From: Hypsibius dujardini
Taxonomy: Eukaryota > Tardigrada > Eutardigrada > Parachela > Hypsibiidae
Direction of reading: 5' to 3'
DNA length: 20,326 nt
Assembly (NCBI GenBank): GCA_001579985.1
Contig: LRSR01009927.1
Coordinates: forward strand, 1 to 20,326
Under the pieces are notes generated by a model that ran no database searches, was not told where the DNA came from, and worked only from the letters and a program-made list of their open reading frames with translations. Shown here in pieces: positions 19,301 to 20,326 of the stretch; position 1 is the stretch's first letter, and every line of letters begins with the position of its first letter. The translations under genes were made by a program, and so were the position numbers.

Positions 19301-20326
19301 GTGTGAGGACAAATTTATCATGTTTATGCTGTACCCAATTTGATATTTTGACATTTTTATTACTTGTCTCATATACATGTGTTGTGTTAAAAAATGGTGA
19401 ATTTCCGAAGATAATGTGTGTTTGGTTTGCTACTGATTTTAGAAAAGTAGTGTTAGGCCTCTGTCCCTACTAGGACGGAAGAACCTGAACATACAAGCTA
19501 TTAGACTGAATAATAGGAGAAGAATTGAGGGAAGACTTTACTGTTAAGAGGAGAAAGGAAGGAACTCTTTAGATTACCGTAGAACGCACGCTTATATGGT
19601 CAGGGATAAAGAATAGTTCCTGATCAAACGTACTAATTCCTGCCGACATGGCGGAATTATGTACGTAAAAATAGCTGAGTAAGTACATTATAGAATGTGA
19701 GGGTAGATAGGAATGAGTTAACTAGGTAGATAGACCGTACTATTAATAAGTATTGGGTACCTGTTGGGTACCACCCAACAGTAGAAGCACAAGAATTTGT
19801 CAATTTGAATAAAATATTTCCGTTATTTCACTTTGAATCACAAAAAGATGTCTTGTAAGCGTCTGGTTCTTCAGAATGTTTAGTTGTTTGCTCACTGATT
19901 TCAATCCCTTGATAATGATAATATCAATCAATCAATCAATCAATTTATTAACGTATTGTGTGCAATTGTATTGACCTAATTGTATTTCATCTATTTTCTT
20001 CACCGTATTGAATGCATGAAAGTGGAACTAGACAATGTTAGTACGAGGTAAAACTTTTAATTGGGCCAAGTGGAGGAAGCAGGGAGTGCAAGTGACGCAC
20101 TTCGCACTACCAGACACCCAAAACACACATCACTTGCACTCGTACCAACCCAAACAACCGACCCAACTCAGCAGACTTGACAGATAATCCACGGAACGCA
20201 ATTGCAATTTGAGGTTTCTGCGAACGGTCGGACATTCTTTCCAGATTAATTAATCACTTAAGCCGAATAGTTTTGGACAAGCAGAATGAACGTACCTGCC
20301 GTCAACTGGCATGCAGTGATGACAGA
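16366..20326 (-). CDS. Gene B: bulb-type lectin, six-bladed YWTD propeller and EGF protein (5' end off window)
   Basis: Exons by eye: beyond 20326 to 20296 (partial), 18862-19269, 18525-18770, 18272-18443, 17114-17256, 16722-16857, 16545-16660 and 16366-16478. The last five match gene A exon for exon in size (172, 143, 136, 116, 113 nt) and phase. The visible end of exon 1 reads SVITACQLTA before a phase-1 donor, like the end of a signal peptide. The 136-codon second exon has a bulb-type (B_lectin) pattern: LLRGQSLTSVGGTCNITLQQNG, shortened here to its core GQSLTS, then LQQNGDI and HEDGNLQLH. A YWTD propeller and a six-cysteine EGF ending in TAA follow. Mannose-type binding is suggested by family only; the QxDxNxVxY residues are only partly kept. 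No transmembrane segment is visible. Confidence 0.85.
19451..19780. mobile_element. Solo LTR (330 bp) in intron 1 of gene B
   Basis: It starts TGTTAG and ends CAACA, giving TGTT/AACA termini, and is flanked on both sides by an exact GTAG duplication (19447-19450 and 19781-19784). It shares its start, an internal tattagactgaa stretch and end character with the segment at 3884-4184. No coding region is attached. Confidence 0.75.
19921..19970. repeat. TCAA-repeat element, copy 2
   Basis: Five or so tcaa units are followed by tttattaacgtattgtgtgc, matching the copy at 9608-9655. It lies in intron 1 of gene B. Confidence 0.55.
20084..20141. repeat. Inverted repeat in intron 1 of gene B
   Basis: GAGTGCAAGTGA (20084-20095) and its exact reverse complement (20130-20141) enclose 34 bp. 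A further gtacgag/ctcgtac pair (20041 and 20139) overlaps the outer side. It may be a small fold-back element remnant. Confidence 0.6.

Noticed and set aside
19270-19378. ATG at 19378 as the start of the lectin gene
   Set aside because: The extra 36 residues have no signal peptide. An acceptor at 19270 gives the phase-1 junction expected from a signal exon such as the one seen at 20296.

Overview
This is eukaryotic DNA, most likely from an invertebrate animal. Every recognisable gene is split by short GT-AG (once GC-AG) introns. The protein modules are metazoan extracellular ones: an LDL-receptor-type YWTD propeller with EGF, a bulb-type lectin and furin-type processing sites. Non-coding DNA is AT-rich and full of transposon debris. 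Compact introns would fit a sponge or another early-branching marine animal, but that is only a guess.

Layout, with all main genes on the minus strand. (1) 392-2424: a six-exon gene for a secreted 284-residue precursor made of four glycine-zipper repeats, each preceded by a furin-type R-X-K/R-R site. Its promoter (TATA box plus a perfect kappa-B match) lies at about 2534-2743. (2) 2818-3067: a small Tc1/mariner-type MITE just upstream. (3) 3350-4245: a dead third copy of the YWTD gene, split by a solo LTR. (4) 5205-8497: gene A, predicted to join a signal-peptide exon and a glycine-zipper mini-exon, both paralogous to gene 1, to a coiled coil, a six-bladed YWTD propeller and an EGF domain. 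Its promoter is a duplicate of the gene 1 promoter. (5) about 9937-15693: a 5.8 kb DNA element bounded by inverted arrays of a CTGCGG-R-CACTTAGTTT motif. It carries an intact two-exon piggyBac-family transposase and several unrecognised exons. (6) 16366 to beyond 20326: gene B, a tandem paralogue of gene A in which a bulb-type lectin exon occupies the N-terminal position. Its first exon is cut by the window edge and its first intron holds a second solo LTR of the same family.

How the parts fit: almost all module boundaries in genes 1, A and B are phase 1, so signal exons, glycine-zipper exons, the coiled-coil exon and the lectin exon can be exchanged without breaking the frame. The cluster looks like a small exon-shuffling family of secreted proteins. 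The most interesting observation is the predicted furin-processed glycine-zipper polyprotein under a kappa-B/TATA promoter, with that promoter and signal exon re-used by a receptor-like gene. An immune or secreted-effector role is inference only. All splice models were derived by eye from splice signals, phase and comparison of paralogous copies; no search was run.
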